Of a stretch of DNA of 32,806 nucleotides, positions 32,771 through 32,806 are shown piece after piece. The notes under the pieces are model-generated. The model made no database searches, was not told where the DNA came from, and was given only the letters and a program-made list of their open reading frames with translations. The stretch is taken from positions 1 to 32,806 of the forward strand of contig NZ_ALWB01000030.1 in the NCBI RefSeq assembly GCF_000332215.1, given 5' to 3'. Within the stretch, counting starts at the first letter, position 1. Every line of letters begins with the position of its first letter. A program made the position numbers and the translations under genes. Source of the DNA: Pseudanabaena biceps PCC 7429 (lineage in GTDB: Bacteria; Cyanobacteriota; Cyanobacteriia; Pseudanabaenales; Pseudanabaenaceae).

Positions 32771-32806
32771 ATCAAACCCAATAGAGAGTTGCGGCGCGAA
32801 GCGCCG
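32771..32806. repeat. Family B palindrome, cut by the window end
   Basis: The left arm tcaaacccaatagagagttg and the start of the ggcgcgaagcgcc centre are present. The right arm lies beyond the window. The sequence is the same as the copy at 20546 on. Confidence 0.7.

Noticed and set aside
1-32806. High frequency of GCGATCGC as a special signal
   Set aside because: This is HIP1, already known to be abundant in many cyanobacterial genomes, and it occurs throughout coding regions here.

Overview
The window is cyanobacterial chromosome. It carries a complete kaiA-kaiB-kaiC circadian operon, a cyanobacterial-type biliverdin reductase, a Zam-type RNase II/R protein and a short cyanobacterial-style GpsA. 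The octamer GCGATCGC (HIP1) is scattered through the genes. Genus cannot be fixed by reading alone; a Pseudanabaena-like organism is a guess. No rRNA, tRNA, CRISPR array or prophage was seen.

Layout. 170-3461 (+): biliverdin reductase and a molybdopterin oxidoreductase of the FdhF/YdeP type, 13 bp apart. 3546-5734: a small 2TM protein and a type I isopentenyl-diphosphate isomerase on the minus strand, then a secreted CAP-domain protein (+). 6023-9012 (-): glycolate dehydrogenase subunits GlcE and GlcF. 9537-12806 (+): a 61-residue orphan peptide, the Zam exoribonuclease and LipB. 12841-13948: a VapC toxin relic next to an IS630-type insertion sequence with a broken transposase. 14113-21465: an acyltransferase, TsaD (-), a RodZ-like HTH membrane protein, a bifunctional-nuclease-family protein (-), GpsA and prephenate dehydratase (-). 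21605-27357 (-): two large signalling proteins, a UrtA-like/PAS/PAS/adenylate cyclase fusion and a CBS-PAS hybrid histidine kinase with degenerate receivers. 27520-30533 (+): kaiABC. 30602-32658: a secreted pentapeptide protein (-), a decayed IS982 transposase, a palindrome-rich spacer and glutaredoxin (-).

The most distinctive feature is the spacer DNA. Almost every intergenic gap holds one or more near-perfect palindromes of 40-130 bp. They fall into several repeat families (called A to E here) with conserved outer arms and variable hairpin cores; some have terminal inverted repeats like MITEs. In two genes, glcF and pheA, the stop codon lies inside such an element. The hairpins often sit between convergent genes or just after stop codons, so many could act as terminators.

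The most interesting proteins are the two signalling genes beside the clock. The cyclase joins a urea/amide-type binding domain, with no visible signal peptide or membrane helix, to a cyclase with adenylate-specific residues. The hybrid kinase diverges from kaiA across 162 bp and ends in a receiver whose phospho-acceptor Asp is replaced by Ser, a feature reminiscent of CikA. A functional link to the clock is inference from position only.
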